Shown: positions 40,795 to 49,326 of the stretch, piece by piece
How positions within the stretch are numbered: the stretch's first letter is position 1
Layout of the letters: every line of letters starts with the position of its first letter
Assembly: GCA_023460975.1 (NCBI GenBank)
Contig: JAEWOG010000098.1
Coordinates: forward strand, 39,802-103,801
Length of the DNA: 64,000 nt
Source of the DNA: Actinomycetes bacterium
GTDB lineage: Bacteria; Actinomycetota; Actinomycetes; Propionibacteriales; Nocardioidaceae
Direction: 5' to 3'
Position numbers and translations under genes: made by a program
The notes under the pieces: model-generated
Told to the model about the DNA's origin: nothing
The model's input: only the letters and a program-made list of their open reading frames with translations
Database searches by the model: none

Positions 40795-40828
40795 ACCGAA
40801 GTTCATCCTCTTCGGTCAGGAGTCTCCG

Positions 40829-41743
40829 GTGCAGAAGCTGCTCATGTTCGCCCTCGTCGGCGTGGCTGCCCAGCTCGTCGACGGCAGCCTCGGCATGGCG
40901 TACGGCGTCACGTCCACGACGCTGCTGCTCATGGTCGGCACCAACCCGGCGATGGCCTCGGCCATGGTCCAGTTCGCCCAGCTCGGCACCACGCTGGCCT
41001 CCGGTGTCTCCCACCAGTCCTTCGGCAACGTCGACTGGCGCGTGGTGCGCACCATCGCGCTGCCTGGAGCCGTGGGCGCCTTCATCGGCGCCAACGTGCT
41101 GGTCTGGCTCTCGGCGACGTACGTCGACCTCGCCAAGGTCGTCATGGCCGTGCTCCTGCTCGGCCTGGGCGTCTACCTGCTGAGCAGGTTCACCCTGAAG
41201 GGCGTGCGCACCGACCGCCTCGACGAGCCGCCGACTCGCCGATTCCTCGTCCCGCTGGGCGCCACGGCGGGCTTCGTCGACGCGACTGCTGGCGGCGGCT
41301 GGGGCCCGATCGGCACGCCCGCCCTGCTCGCCAGCGGCCGGATGGAGCCGCGCAAGGTCATCGGTTCGGTGAGCACGAGCGAGTTCGTCGTCACCCTCGC
41401 CGCCTCGGCGGGGTTCATCGCGGGGCTGGGGGTGGCTGACATCGAGTGGGCCATCGTGGCCGGCCTGCTGCTCGGCGGTGCCGTGGTCTCCCCGTTCGCG
41501 GCCTACCTCGTCCGGGTCATCCCGGCCCGCATGCTCGGCTCGCTCGTCGGCGGCCTCATCGTCCTCACCAACTCCCGCACGCTCCTCAAGGCCGCCACGG
41601 GAACCGACGCTGGTCCGCTCCAGTTCGCCGTGTACGCGATCGTGGTCGCGGTGTGGGCGTGGGCCATCCGCTACTCCTGGCGTGCCCACCGCGCCGAGCG
41701 CGCGACGGAGCCCTCGACCGAGCCGGAGCGCGTCCCCGCCTGA
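40829..41743 (+). CDS. TauE/SafE-family (TSUP) membrane permease
   Basis: 304 residues with about eight membrane helices in two related halves. LLMFALVGVAAQLVDGSLGMAYGVTSTTLL opens the first half, and VPLGATAGFVDATAGGGWGPIGTPALL opens the second; the repeated GGxxG-like signature is typical of TSUP. The family exports or imports sulfite, sulfoacetate, taurine-derived anions or other organosulfur compounds. No sulfur-metabolism gene is adjacent, so the substrate is open. GTG start at 40829 preceded by GGAGTCTCC. Confidence 0.87.
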   Translation: MQKLLMFALVGVAAQLVDGSLGMAYGVTSTTLLLMVGTNPAMASAMVQFAQLGTTLASGVSHQSFGNVDWRVVRTIALPGAVGAFIGANVLVWLSATYVDLAKVVMAVLLLGLGVYLLSRFTLKGVRTDRLDEPPTRRFLVPLGATAGFVDATAGGGWGPIGTPALLASGRMEPRKVIGSVSTSEFVVTLAASAGFIAGLGVADIEWAIVAGLLLGGAVVSPFAAYLVRVIPARMLGSLVGGLIVLTNSRTLLKAATGTDAGPLQFAVYAIVVAVWAWAIRYSWRAHRAERATEPSTEPERVPA

Positions 41744-41818
41744 GTTTTGGCTCCCGCGGCGCGCAGGCGCCACCCCGTACGATGACGGCCAGGCGTCGAC
41801 TCACTCGGGAGGTCAGCC

Positions 41819-44455
41819 GTGGCCGGTGGCATGACTGTCGTGAGCGGTGCGCGCGTCGTGCCCTCCCGCCGGTCCCTGATCGTGCCGTTCGCAGTCGTGG
41901 CCTTCATCGGCACCCTCGCCGTCGTCTTTCCCCGCGTGCATGACGACCTCCTGCACCTGGTGCTGCTGGTCGCGACGTCGGTCCTGTGCATGGCGCTGTT
42001 CGTGGCGTCGTTCGTCAAGGAGGACGACCCGTTCCTCGAGGTGGCCGCACCCGTCTCGTTCCTGCTGGTCATGGCGGTCTCGCGAGACATCGCCGGCGGT
42101 GGGTCGAGCGGCGTGTCGCTCCTGCTGTTGCCCACGTTGTGGCTGGCGCTCACCGGCACGCTGCGCCAACTGGTCATCGCTGGTGTCGCGACGGGGCTCA
42201 CGATCGCGGCGCCCATCTTCCTGATCGGTGGGCAGCACTATCCGTCCACGGAGTGGCAGCGCGTGGTGGCCATCAGCGCGATGGTGGCCCTGCTGACCCC
42301 CATCATCCAGCGGGTGGTGCAGCAGTTGGCCCGCGAGACGGACCGCGCGCGGCGTACGGCTACGCACCTGGACGGGCTGATGCGCGGCACGGCGGGCACC
42401 AGCATGATCAGCTTCGACCGAACCGGCGTCATCAGGTCGTTCAACGTCGGGGCCGAGGAGCTGTTGGGCCTGCGCAGCGACGACGTCGTCGACCGGGTCT
42501 CCATCACCGCCCTCCTCGACCCGGGCGAGCTCGCCGCACTGGCGCGCGAGTTCCACGTCGAACCGGGGGTGGAGGCGCTCGCGGCCCTGGCCCGTCAGGA
42601 CGGAGCCGTGCGGCCCTTCACCTACCGCACGGCAGCGGGGGAGGAGGTCGTCGTACGCGTCATCCTGACGCAGCTGCTCAACGAGGACGGAGCGGTGAGT
42701 GGACACCTCGCGGTGGGGCACGACACCACGGAGATGGTGTCGGCCCAGCGGGAGCTGGAACTCGTCAACGCGCAGTTCCGGCGCCTGTTCACCGACGCGC
42801 CGCACGGGGTCGTCCTGCTCGACCGCCAGGGCCGCGTGCTCATGGTCAACCGGTCGATGCGCGGCATCCTGGGGTCCACGGACGAACGGATGTCCAGCGA
42901 GCCGCTCGCCGACTTCGCGATCCCCGGCGACCAGACCCTCTCGGTCCACCTGGGCGAGGTGGTCGCCGCGGCGGGTCGAGCCGTGTCCACGGACTGCGTG
43001 CTGCGCAACGTACGAGGCGTGGAGGTGCACGTCGCGCTGACCAGCCGACTCATGCAGCGCGGAGGCGAGGACGGCCAGCAGGACGTCATCTTCGTCAACG
43101 TCGTCGACGTCTCGGAGCGCCGGCGCTACCAGGAGCAACTCAGCCACCTCGTCGACCACGACGTCCTGACCGGTCTCGCCAATCGTCGCCGGTTCGACGC
43201 CGAGCTCAACCGTCGCCTCGCGGGCTACCGCCTGCACGGCACGCCCGGCGCCTTGGTGTGGATCGACCTCGACCACTTCAAGCAGGTCAACGACACGCGC
43301 GGCCACAACGCGGGAGACCAGCTGCTGGTCGACGTGGCGGCGATCCTGACCCACTCCGTACGCCGCAGCGACCTCGTGGCGCGCCTGGGCGGCGACGAGT
43401 TCGCGCTGATCCTGGCCGACGTCGACCAGGCCGGCGCCGCGGTGGTCGCCGAGAAGGTCGTGACCGCCGTCGCCGACTACGCCGCCACCCGGCAGGGCGC
43501 CGAGCGGCGCCTGACGTGCAGCATCGGCGTGGTCACCTTCCGCTCGGCCGCCGACCAGGACGACAGCGACATCGTGGCACTGGCCGACATGATGATGTAC
43601 GACGCCAAGGAGTCCGGCCGCAACGGATACGCGGTCCTGGCTGAGGGCGGCGTCGAGCAGCCCCGTACGGGAGTGCGGCTGGAGTGGCAGCGCCGCATCG
43701 AGGAGGCGCTCGAGCACGACACCTTCGAGCTCCACTTCCAGCCCGTTCTCGACCTGGCCTCGGACCGGGTCGTCTCCGCCGAGGTGTTGCTGCGCATGCG
43801 GGGCGACGACGGCGAGCTCTTCGCTCCGGGGCGGTTTCTGGAAACCGCGGAACGGGTCGGGTTGATGCCCGCCGTGGACGCCTGGGTGATCGACCACGCC
43901 CTGGAGAAGTTGGCGCGCCTGCGCCGGGTGGTGCCCGGGTTCTCCCTGGAGGTCAACCTGTCGGGCCAGTCGATCGGCGACCCGAGCATCGAGGAGGCCG
44001 TGACGTCCGCGCTGGCACGTCACGGCGTGGAGCCCTCCGCGCTGGTGCTGGAGGTCACCGAGACGGTCGCGATCGCGGACGTGGGTCTGGCCCGCGAGTT
44101 CGCGGAACGGATGAGCGCCATCGGTTGCCGCTTCGCGCTGGACGACTTCGGTGCGGGGTTCGGGTCGTTCTACTACCTCAAGCACCTGCTCTTCGACTAC
44201 GTGAAGATCGACGGAGAGTTCGTCGCCACGCTGGCGGGCAGCGAGGTCGACCGCTCGATCGTGCGCTCGATCGTGGCCATCGCCCACGACCTCGGCAAGC
44301 GCACGGTCGCCGAGTTCGTCGCCGACGCGGAGGTCCTCGAGATCGTCCGCGCGGAGGGCGTCGACCTGGCTCAGGGCTACCACATCGGGCGCCCGGTCCC
44401 GTACGACGAGTTCGTGGCCAGCATCCAATTCCCACAGGGAGGTCTGCAGGCGTGA
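41819..44455 (+). CDS. Membrane GGDEF/EAL protein with PAS domains (c-di-GMP turnover)
   Basis: 878 residues. Membrane helices fill roughly 15-160. Two PAS-like domains follow (about 180-300 and 310-430), then a diguanylate cyclase domain with LGGDEFALI (about 525) and an EAL domain (about 620-870). The GGDEF motif is intact. The EAL domain reads SAEVLLRMR, keeping the Glu, with VNLSGQS, LEVTET, ALDDFGAGFGS, YVKIDGEF and VAEFV, so both activities may be possible. It overlaps the polysaccharide synthase gene by GTGA, pointing to local control of that enzyme. GTG 41819 or ATG 41831 may start it. Confidence 0.9.
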   Translation: MAGGMTVVSGARVVPSRRSLIVPFAVVAFIGTLAVVFPRVHDDLLHLVLLVATSVLCMALFVASFVKEDDPFLEVAAPVSFLLVMAVSRDIAGGGSSGVSLLLLPTLWLALTGTLRQLVIAGVATGLTIAAPIFLIGGQHYPSTEWQRVVAISAMVALLTPIIQRVVQQLARETDRARRTATHLDGLMRGTAGTSMISFDRTGVIRSFNVGAEELLGLRSDDVVDRVSITALLDPGELAALAREFHVEPGVEALAALARQDGAVRPFTYRTAAGEEVVVRVILTQLLNEDGAVSGHLAVGHDTTEMVSAQRELELVNAQFRRLFTDAPHGVVLLDRQGRVLMVNRSMRGILGSTDERMSSEPLADFAIPGDQTLSVHLGEVVAAAGRAVSTDCVLRNVRGVEVHVALTSRLMQRGGEDGQQDVIFVNVVDVSERRRYQEQLSHLVDHDVLTGLANRRRFDAELNRRLAGYRLHGTPGALVWIDLDHFKQVNDTRGHNAGDQLLVDVAAILTHSVRRSDLVARLGGDEFALILADVDQAGAAVVAEKVVTAVADYAATRQGAERRLTCSIGVVTFRSAADQDDSDIVALADMMMYDAKESGRNGYAVLAEGGVEQPRTGVRLEWQRRIEEALEHDTFELHFQPVLDLASDRVVSAEVLLRMRGDDGELFAPGRFLETAERVGLMPAVDAWVIDHALEKLARLRRVVPGFSLEVNLSGQSIGDPSIEEAVTSALARHGVEPSALVLEVTETVAIADVGLAREFAERMSAIGCRFALDDFGAGFGSFYYLKHLLFDYVKIDGEFVATLAGSEVDRSIVRSIVAIAHDLGKRTVAEFVADAEVLEIVRAEGVDLAQGYHIGRPVPYDEFVASIQFPQGGLQA

Positions 44456-45876
44456 AGTTCCAACGGTTGGTCGGGATCGTCATCATCCTGGCCGCACTCC
44501 TCGGGGCCGCGGCGATGCTCGCCGCGGTCGCCTGGTCCGGTCCCGCGGCGGGGCGCACGCCCGAAGGGGGTGTCCTCTTCGGTGTCTGGGATCTGCTGTA
44601 CGACGCCTCGGTGCCGCCCGCTCGGGTGCTCGTGTTCGCGAGCGGTCTGGCGCTGTTCCTCGCCGCCGCCGTCGCCCTGGTCGAGCGGCGCATCGCGACC
44701 GCGTACCGGCGAAGTCTCTCGCCCGAGACCCTGCCCCTGGCTCCCCGCGTGGTCATGGACCGTACGCGCGGTGTCTTCGCGGGCGAGGTGACAGTCACGG
44801 TCCTCATCCCGGCGCACAACGAGGAGGACGCGATCGGGGCGACGATCGACTCGCTCCAGTCGCAGTCGGTGCCTCCGGCGCGCATCGTCGTGGTGGCCGA
44901 CAACTGCACCGACGCCACCGTCGAGATCGCCCTCGGCCGCGGCGTGGAGGTGTTCGAGACCGTCGACAACGTGCACAAGAAGGCGGGCGGTCTCAACCAG
45001 GCGTTGGCCACCGTCCTGGTGGGCCAGGGCGACAACGACCTCGTGATGGTGATGGACGCGGACACGACGCTGGATGACGGATTCCTCGAGGTGGCCGTAC
45101 GACGCATGCGCGATGACCGCGCCTTGATGGCCGTCGGCGGCCTGTTCTACGGCGAGGCGGGCGGAGGTCTCATCGGCCAGTTCCAGCGCAACGAATACCT
45201 GCGCTACGGGCGCGAGATGCGACGGCGCCGCGGGCGGGTCTTCGTCCTCACCGGCACCGCCTCGCTGTTCCGTCCCGCCGCGCTGCGCGAGGTGGCTGCG
45301 CGGCGCGGCACCACCCTGCCCGGGGTGCCCGGCGACGTGTACGACACGGTCGCGCTCACCGAGGACAACGAGCTCACGCTGGCCCTCAAGAGCCTGGGGG
45401 CCCTCATGATCTCGCCGGCCCAGTGCACGGTCGTCACCGAGGTGATGCCGACGTGGCGGGCGCTGTGGGCCCAGCGGCTGCGCTGGCAACGGGGTGCGCT
45501 GGAGAACTTGGGCGCGTACGGGGTCACCCCGCAGACGCTGCGCTACTGGGCCCAGCAGTTGGGCATCGGGTACGGCGTCCTCGCCCTGACGAGCTATCTG
45601 GTCCTAATCGGCCTGATGGTGCTGGCCATGGACACGTGGGTGTGGTTCCCGTTCTGGCTGGGGCTTGGTCTGGTCTTCATGCTCGAGCGGCTGGTCACGG
45701 TGTGGCACGGGGACTGGCGGGCGCGGCTGCTGGCGCTGACCCTCTTCCCGGAGTTGGGGTACGCGATGTTCCTCAACGTCGTCTACTGCAAGGGCGTCCT
45801 CGACATGGCGTTGGGGCGGGAGGCGGCGTGGAAACACGTCGTCCGCAGCGCCGATGGGGTCACGGTCCAGGAGTGA
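44452..45876 (+). CDS. Processive family 2 glycosyltransferase, membrane-bound
   Basis: 474 residues resembling cellulose/hyaluronan/poly-GlcNAc synthases. Two N-terminal helices lie at about 8-30 and 50-72. The cytosolic GT-A domain has TVLIPAHNEEDAIGATIDSL, DAD near 201, TEDNE, and QRLRW near 341. Three or four C-terminal helices follow (GYGVLALTSYLVLIGLMVLAM, FWLGLGLVFMLERL and others). All catalytic motifs are present. Its GTG overlaps the GGDEF/EAL stop and its TGA overlaps the next ATG. It would make and extrude a polymer under c-di-GMP influence. Polymer identity is unknown; no PilZ domain is visible. Confidence 0.9.
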   Translation: MKFQRLVGIVIILAALLGAAAMLAAVAWSGPAAGRTPEGGVLFGVWDLLYDASVPPARVLVFASGLALFLAAAVALVERRIATAYRRSLSPETLPLAPRVVMDRTRGVFAGEVTVTVLIPAHNEEDAIGATIDSLQSQSVPPARIVVVADNCTDATVEIALGRGVEVFETVDNVHKKAGGLNQALATVLVGQGDNDLVMVMDADTTLDDGFLEVAVRRMRDDRALMAVGGLFYGEAGGGLIGQFQRNEYLRYGREMRRRRGRVFVLTGTASLFRPAALREVAARRGTTLPGVPGDVYDTVALTEDNELTLALKSLGALMISPAQCTVVTEVMPTWRALWAQRLRWQRGALENLGAYGVTPQTLRYWAQQLGIGYGVLALTSYLVLIGLMVLAMDTWVWFPFWLGLGLVFMLERLVTVWHGDWRARLLALTLFPELGYAMFLNVVYCKGVLDMALGREAAWKHVVRSADGVTVQE

Positions 45877-46082
45877 TGATGACGTACGGAATCCTGCTGC
45901 CCGAGGGTGTGCTGCGCACGGATGCCTTCATGGTTCTGGCGGCGTTCGTGGCGATCAACACCCTCATCTACGTGACGCTGGCGATCGCCAAGATGCTGCC
46001 GAAGTTCTACCTGCGCGACTGGTTCACCTCCCGTAACCGCCGATCCGAGACGCGGAGCATCCACCCGGACGACGCCGTGTGA
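45876..46082 (+). CDS. 68-residue single-helix membrane protein linked to the GT2 synthase
   Basis: MMTYGILLPEGVLRTDAF is followed by one strong helix (MVLAAFVAINTLIYVTLAIAKML), then a basic, polar tail (RDWFTSRNRRSETRSIH). The ATG at 45876 shares one base with the synthase TGA, so translation is coupled. Small accessory subunits are common beside processive synthases, which suggests a regulatory or assembly role. No family was recognised. Confidence 0.7.
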   Translation: MMTYGILLPEGVLRTDAFMVLAAFVAINTLIYVTLAIAKMLPKFYLRDWFTSRNRRSETRSIHPDDAV

Positions 46083-46186
46083 GGAGGCGCTCTGTGGACG
46101 GAGCGGTCGCCGTCGTCGTCGGCACCTAGTAGGTTCGGCCTCGTCCGGCGGCGTCGCCGGGCCAGCACACTGTCACGGAGGATGGA

Positions 46187-47197
46187 ATGCCGCTGGGGCC
46201 GACAGAGCGCGAGCTCTTCGAGGGCCGCGCCTCGACGCTGTATGAGGAGATCGTGGTCGCCGGCGGGATCGGCGCGGACTGTGCGCGCATCGCCGATGAC
46301 GGCGTCGACCGGGCCGCCTTCGAGCTCCTGCGCGAGGTGGGCCTGCTCGTGCAGGACCCCGACGGCACGGCGTGGCAGCCGGTGGATCCCTCGACCGTGC
46401 AGTCCCAAGTGGTCGCCCCGATGGGACAGCAGGGCGCCCAGCTGATCGCCGAGTCGGCGGACTGGGCGCGGGCGTTCGGGGCGTTGGCCCACACGTGGCG
46501 CCGCTCGCCGCAGGCCTCGCGCGGCCCGTTCACCGAGTTGCGCGGAGAAACCATCGGTCCGTTCCTCGCGTCCCTGGTCGCGGACGCGGAGGAGGAGCTC
46601 CTCACCGCCCAGCCGAACTTCAACCGTGCCGTGGATGCGCTGGACGACTCGTACAACACCGAGGTCGCCGCCCTGCGCCGCGGGGTGAAGGTGCGGATGC
46701 TCTATCAGCACGCGGCCAGGCGTAGTGCCGCCACCCATCGCTACGTCGCTGCGGTGACGGGCGAGGGCGCCCAGGTGCGCACGCTCGACGAGTTCTTTGA
46801 GCGCCTCATCGTCGTGGACCGGCGCATCGCAGTGATCCCCGGCCAGGAGGGCCTCGCGGTGGCGATGGCGATCCGTGAGCCGGCGGTGGTCGCCTACCTC
46901 GTGGACGTGTTCGAGCGGTCGTGGGAGCGGGCGCGCACCTTCACCAACCGCGAGCAGACCCTGGTGCGCGACATCGCCGCTGAGCAGCGTGCGATGACGA
47001 TCCGGATGCTCATCGAGGGCCGGTCCGACCCGGTCGGGGCCAAGCGGCTGGGCGTCAGCCCGCGTACGTACGCGGCCTACGTGGCCGACCTCAAGACGGA
47101 GTTCGAGAGCGAGACTCGGTTCCAGCTCGGGTACGCAATGGGCCAGGCCGGCGTCAACGGGCGTGAGAACCCCGACGCACCCGAGTCGACCCCCTGA
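46187..47197 (+). CDS. LuxR/TrmB-like transcriptional regulator with PLD-like middle domain
   Basis: 336 residues. An N-terminal winged-helix-like region (TERELFEGRASTLYEEIVVAGGI to LLREVGLLVQD) is followed by a phospholipase-D-like sensor segment with TAQPNFNRAVDAL, VKVRMLYQH and ERLIVVDRRIAVIPG. The C-terminal helix-turn-helix covers about 265-315: NREQTLVRDIAAEQRAMTIRM then GAKRLGVSPRTYAAYVADLK. The pattern is widespread in actinobacteria, but targets are unknown. It stands alone with no coupled gene. The start at 46187 is the first ATG after a weak GGAGGA site. Confidence 0.78.
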   Translation: MPLGPTERELFEGRASTLYEEIVVAGGIGADCARIADDGVDRAAFELLREVGLLVQDPDGTAWQPVDPSTVQSQVVAPMGQQGAQLIAESADWARAFGALAHTWRRSPQASRGPFTELRGETIGPFLASLVADAEEELLTAQPNFNRAVDALDDSYNTEVAALRRGVKVRMLYQHAARRSAATHRYVAAVTGEGAQVRTLDEFFERLIVVDRRIAVIPGQEGLAVAMAIREPAVVAYLVDVFERSWERARTFTNREQTLVRDIAAEQRAMTIRMLIEGRSDPVGAKRLGVSPRTYAAYVADLKTEFESETRFQLGYAMGQAGVNGRENPDAPESTP

Positions 47198-47251
47198 CAC
47201 TTGCGGTCGCTCGTCGAGCGGGGCTTGTTCGTCGAGCGGGGCGGTGGGGTC

Positions 47252-47363
47252 GGTTTCGACAAGCTCAACCAGCGGCGGCGTCGGTTTCGACAAACTCAAC
47301 CGGCGGCGGCGTCGGTTTCGACAAACTCCAACCAGCGTCGGGAGCGGGCTCAACCGACCTGGC
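47252..47363 (+). repeat. Three tandem family B repeats
   Basis: GGTTTCGACAAGCTCAACCA, GGTTTCGACAAACTCAACCG and GGTTTCGACAAACTCCAACC occur in tandem, separated by GCGGCGGCGTC. They follow the regulator gene and precede the minus-strand terminator at 47372. The third copy has a one-base insertion. No gene lies in 47198-47501 apart from these elements. Confidence 0.85.
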
Positions 47364-47371
47364 CTGAGGAC

Positions 47372-47414
47372 AAAAAAGAGACGAGGGCAGTGACTGGGAA
47401 TCACTGCCCTCGTC
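47372..47414 (-). terminator. Strong intrinsic terminator of the short peptide gene
   Basis: A perfect 14-base stem GACGAGGGCAGTGA / TCACTGCCCTCGTC with a 7-base loop is followed, on the minus strand, by CTCTTTTTTG. This is the clearest rho-independent terminator in the window. It lies 88 bases beyond the stop of the 42-codon gene and serves only that strand. Confidence 0.92.
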
Positions 47415-47501
47415 GGAAGACGGGCCGTGGGGTAAGGCTTGCGGACCGGACTCGTGGGGGGTTGAGAGGTGGTCCCCGTCTTCGGTGGGAACTTTAGCGC
47501 G

Positions 47502-47630
47502 TCAGCGCTTCTTGTGGATCTTGTAGCCCCAAGTGATGTCTGCGTTGGCGGCTGGGGCGGTGGCTGCCACGGACACTGCCGTGAAGGCGACTGCTGAGAG
47601 AGCCAGGGCAATGCGGCGGGTGCGGGTCAT
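47502..47630 (-). CDS. 42-residue secreted peptide precursor
   Basis: The frame reads a basic start (MTRTRR), a hydrophobic helix (IALALSAVAFTAVSVAA), a signal-peptidase site (APAANA) and then only 12 residues: DITWGYKIHKKR. The predicted mature product is thus a basic, aromatic dodecapeptide. ATG 47630 is preceded by AGGTGT 6 bases away. A dedicated U-rich terminator follows, and a 300-base gap upstream leaves room for its promoter, supporting a real gene. It could be a signalling or antimicrobial peptide or a remnant of a larger exported protein. No family was recognised. Confidence 0.7.
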   Translation of the reverse strand: MTRTRRIALALSAVAFTAVSVAATAPAANADITWGYKIHKKR

Positions 47631-47726
47631 GGGGGACACCTACTTGTCTGTCAGAACGAGGGGGTGACGCCATTCTGTGACAGGTTGGAGAGCTCCGTCA
47701 CGGGGTTCTCGCTGCAACTGTGTGCA

Positions 47727-47742
47727 TTGCATGTTCTTGCAT
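47727..47742 (-). promoter_or_regulatory. Direct repeat upstream of the short peptide gene
   Basis: On the minus strand ATGCAA-GAAC-ATGCAA forms two 6-base copies one helical turn apart (10 bases start to start), with a third partial ATGCAC directly after. It lies about 97-112 bases before the peptide ATG, where an activator could bind. It is the only AT-rich repeated motif in the 300-base stretch 47631-47938. Otherwise nothing is seen there except the hairpin near the tRNA. Confidence 0.35.
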
Positions 47743-47885
47743 CGCGCGTGCCGTGGCGTATGACCATGCGGTCACCTGCAACCGCCCAGCCATCTAACGC
47801 GCCGAACCGGACTGCGGTCAACCCGGGCGGCGCCCGGACATCACAGCTCGACTGCGCAACGAGCCGGATGCCCCAGAAATCACAA

Positions 47886-47914
47886 CTCCCGGGCCCACCT
47901 GAGTGGACCCGGGA
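47886..47914 (-). terminator. Hairpin after tRNA-Ser(GCU)
   Basis: CTCCCGGGCCCA and TGGACCCGGGAG form a stem with one mismatch, 24 bases beyond the tRNA 3' end on the minus strand. It is followed there by TTGTGATTTC. The T content is modest, so it is a probable rather than certain terminator. Confidence 0.6.
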
Positions 47915-47938
47915 GTGTGGATCTCGCGTGAGATCACA

Positions 47939-48032
47939 TGGCGGAGGCGGAGGGATTTGAACCCTCGATGGGGTTTTAGCCCCAAACCCGCTTAGCAGGC
48001 GGGCGCCATAGACCGGACTAGGCGACGCCTCC
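47939..48032 (-). tRNA. tRNA-Ser (anticodon GCU)
   Basis: Minus strand, 91 bases plus encoded CCA. The acceptor stem is GGAGGCG with CGCCTCC. The anticodon arm CCCGC-CTGCTAA-GCGGG gives GCU. A long variable arm (GTTTGGGGCTAAAACCCC) marks a class II serine tRNA, and the T loop is GGGTTCAAATCCC. Confidence 0.95.
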
Positions 48033-48114
48033 ATGCCCGGTCAGACCGAGCGTGGACAGGGTACAAGGCCCGAAGGCCTTCCGCCGAATCAGGCCCCCCT
48101 CAAGCGGGGTTGCC

Positions 48115-48561
48115 TCAGAGAGGCCGCGCGGTTCCGTGCGCCAGGTGCTGCTGGAGGGCGCGTACGAAGTCTTCGCGGTCGATGGCCAGGAGCTCCACGG
48201 GGATGGTGGTCGAGCGCCCGTCCGCGAGCCGCAGGACGACGACCGGGGTGTCCTTGATCGTGGCCGTGACGGCGTCCTCGACGTCCGCCCACCGGGCCGC
48301 GGCGGTCCCGACGCCCCGCACCCACTGGACCCGGTAGCCCTCGTCGGTCGTACGCACCAGCCAGCCGCGCCGAGTCCACAGCGCCCACACCGCGGCGATG
48401 ATGAGCACGCCGAGCACCACCGGCACCAGCAGCACGACCGTGTGCAGGTTGAGGGCGGCCACCAGGACCGTCGAGATCAGGACGAGGATGGCCACCGCCA
48501 CGAGGACGGCACCCACCAGGCGGACGACGACGGACGGGGCCAGGCGGTAGTCGGTGCTCAC
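48115..48561 (-). CDS. Two-helix membrane protein with PH-like cytosolic domain
   Basis: 148 residues. Two helices cover about 13-38 (RLVGAVLVAVAILVLISTVLVAAL) and 42-63 (VVLLVPVVLGVLIIAAVWALW). The soluble tail is beta-rich: RRGWLVRTTDEGYRVQWVRGVG, ARWADVEDAVTATIKDTPVVVLRLADG and a C-terminal helix (EDFVRALQQHL), the pattern of bacterial PH-domain proteins. ATG at 48561. It stands alone next to the tRNA. No function can be assigned. Confidence 0.72.
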   Translation of the reverse strand: MSTDYRLAPSVVVRLVGAVLVAVAILVLISTVLVAALNLHTVVLLVPVVLGVLIIAAVWALWTRRGWLVRTTDEGYRVQWVRGVGTAAARWADVEDAVTATIKDTPVVVLRLADGRSTTIPVELLAIDREDFVRALQQHLAHGTARPL

Positions 48562-48758
48562 CCTTCGATTTCAACACAGCCGGCGCGACGGAGCCCGATC
48601 GGGGAGACCCGGTTCGCCGCACCCGTCCCACGCGCCCCAATCTGCACGAATCGGCGGTGTGGCGGCTGCTGGGGGCTTGAAGGAGCAGCCGGGACGCGTC
48701 ATTCTCGAAGTACCGGGGACTGGACCCCGCTGGTCTCCGCACCCTCCGGGAGGCCGTC

Positions 48759-49145
48759 ATGATGCCCACGCCCGCCGGCACCACAGCCACCACCACCCTG
48801 CGCGAGTTGCAACGCCTGCTCGCCACGCCTCCCGAGCCGCGGACCGTCGGAGGCTGGCGGTGGAGCGTTCGACGCCACCTCGGTCTGCTGCGCGACTCCC
48901 TGGTGCAGCGGGGTGACGCCGAGCGCGACGGATGGCTCGCCTCCCGCAGCGCGTCGGTGTCCCGCGAGGGCCTGCAGCTCGTTGACCGGATCCGTGCCCT
49001 CGGCCCGCGCGTGATCAACGACGACGACGTGACCACCGTCCGCGGCGACCTGAATCGCCTCGCCACCGACATCTCCCACCACCTCCAGAGGCGCAACGAC
49101 CTCGCCTGGGACCAGGTGGAGCAGGAGTACGGCGGGTCCGAGTAG
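48759..49145 (+). CDS. Conserved-looking small protein of unknown function
   Basis: 128 residues, soluble and helical, with many Arg/Asp pairs. WRWSVRRHLGLLRDSLVQ (about 33-50) and DLNRLATDISHHLQRRNDLAWDQVEQEY (about 97-124) look like two amphipathic helices. GGGAGGC lies 7 bases before the ATG, and codon usage matches the neighbours, so it is probably real. No family was recognised. It precedes tRNA-Ser(UGA). Confidence 0.6.
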   Translation: MMPTPAGTTATTTLRELQRLLATPPEPRTVGGWRWSVRRHLGLLRDSLVQRGDAERDGWLASRSASVSREGLQLVDRIRALGPRVINDDDVTTVRGDLNRLATDISHHLQRRNDLAWDQVEQEYGGSE

Positions 49146-49215
49146 TCGTGGGCCAGGCGGTCGATGCCTAGACTGCTCCCCGTACGCGCGCGGTGCCTGC
49201 ACCACTCACGTACGA

Positions 49216-49303
49216 GGAGGGGTGCCGGAGTGGCCGATCGGAACCGCCTTGAAAGCGGTCGTAGGGAGACCTACCGCGGGTTCGAATCCCGCCCCCTCTG
49301 CCA
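49216..49303 (+). tRNA. tRNA-Ser (anticodon UGA)
   Basis: 85 bases plus encoded CCA at 49301-49303. The acceptor is GGAGGGG with CCCCTCT (terminal G-U pair). The anticodon arm ACCGC-CTTGAAA-GCGGT gives UGA. The long variable arm GTAGGGAGACCTAC is typical of serine tRNAs; the T loop is GGGTTCGAATCCC. It is 1.2 kb from tRNA-Ser(GCU) on the opposite strand. Confidence 0.96.
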
Positions 49304-49326
49304 CGCCTCGCCGTCGGCGGGTGAAG

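Noticed and set aside
47664..47960. 98-codon plus-strand frame in the gap before tRNA-Ser
   Set aside because: It runs into the tRNA, has no ribosome site or family resemblance, and lies opposite the likely promoter of the short peptide gene.
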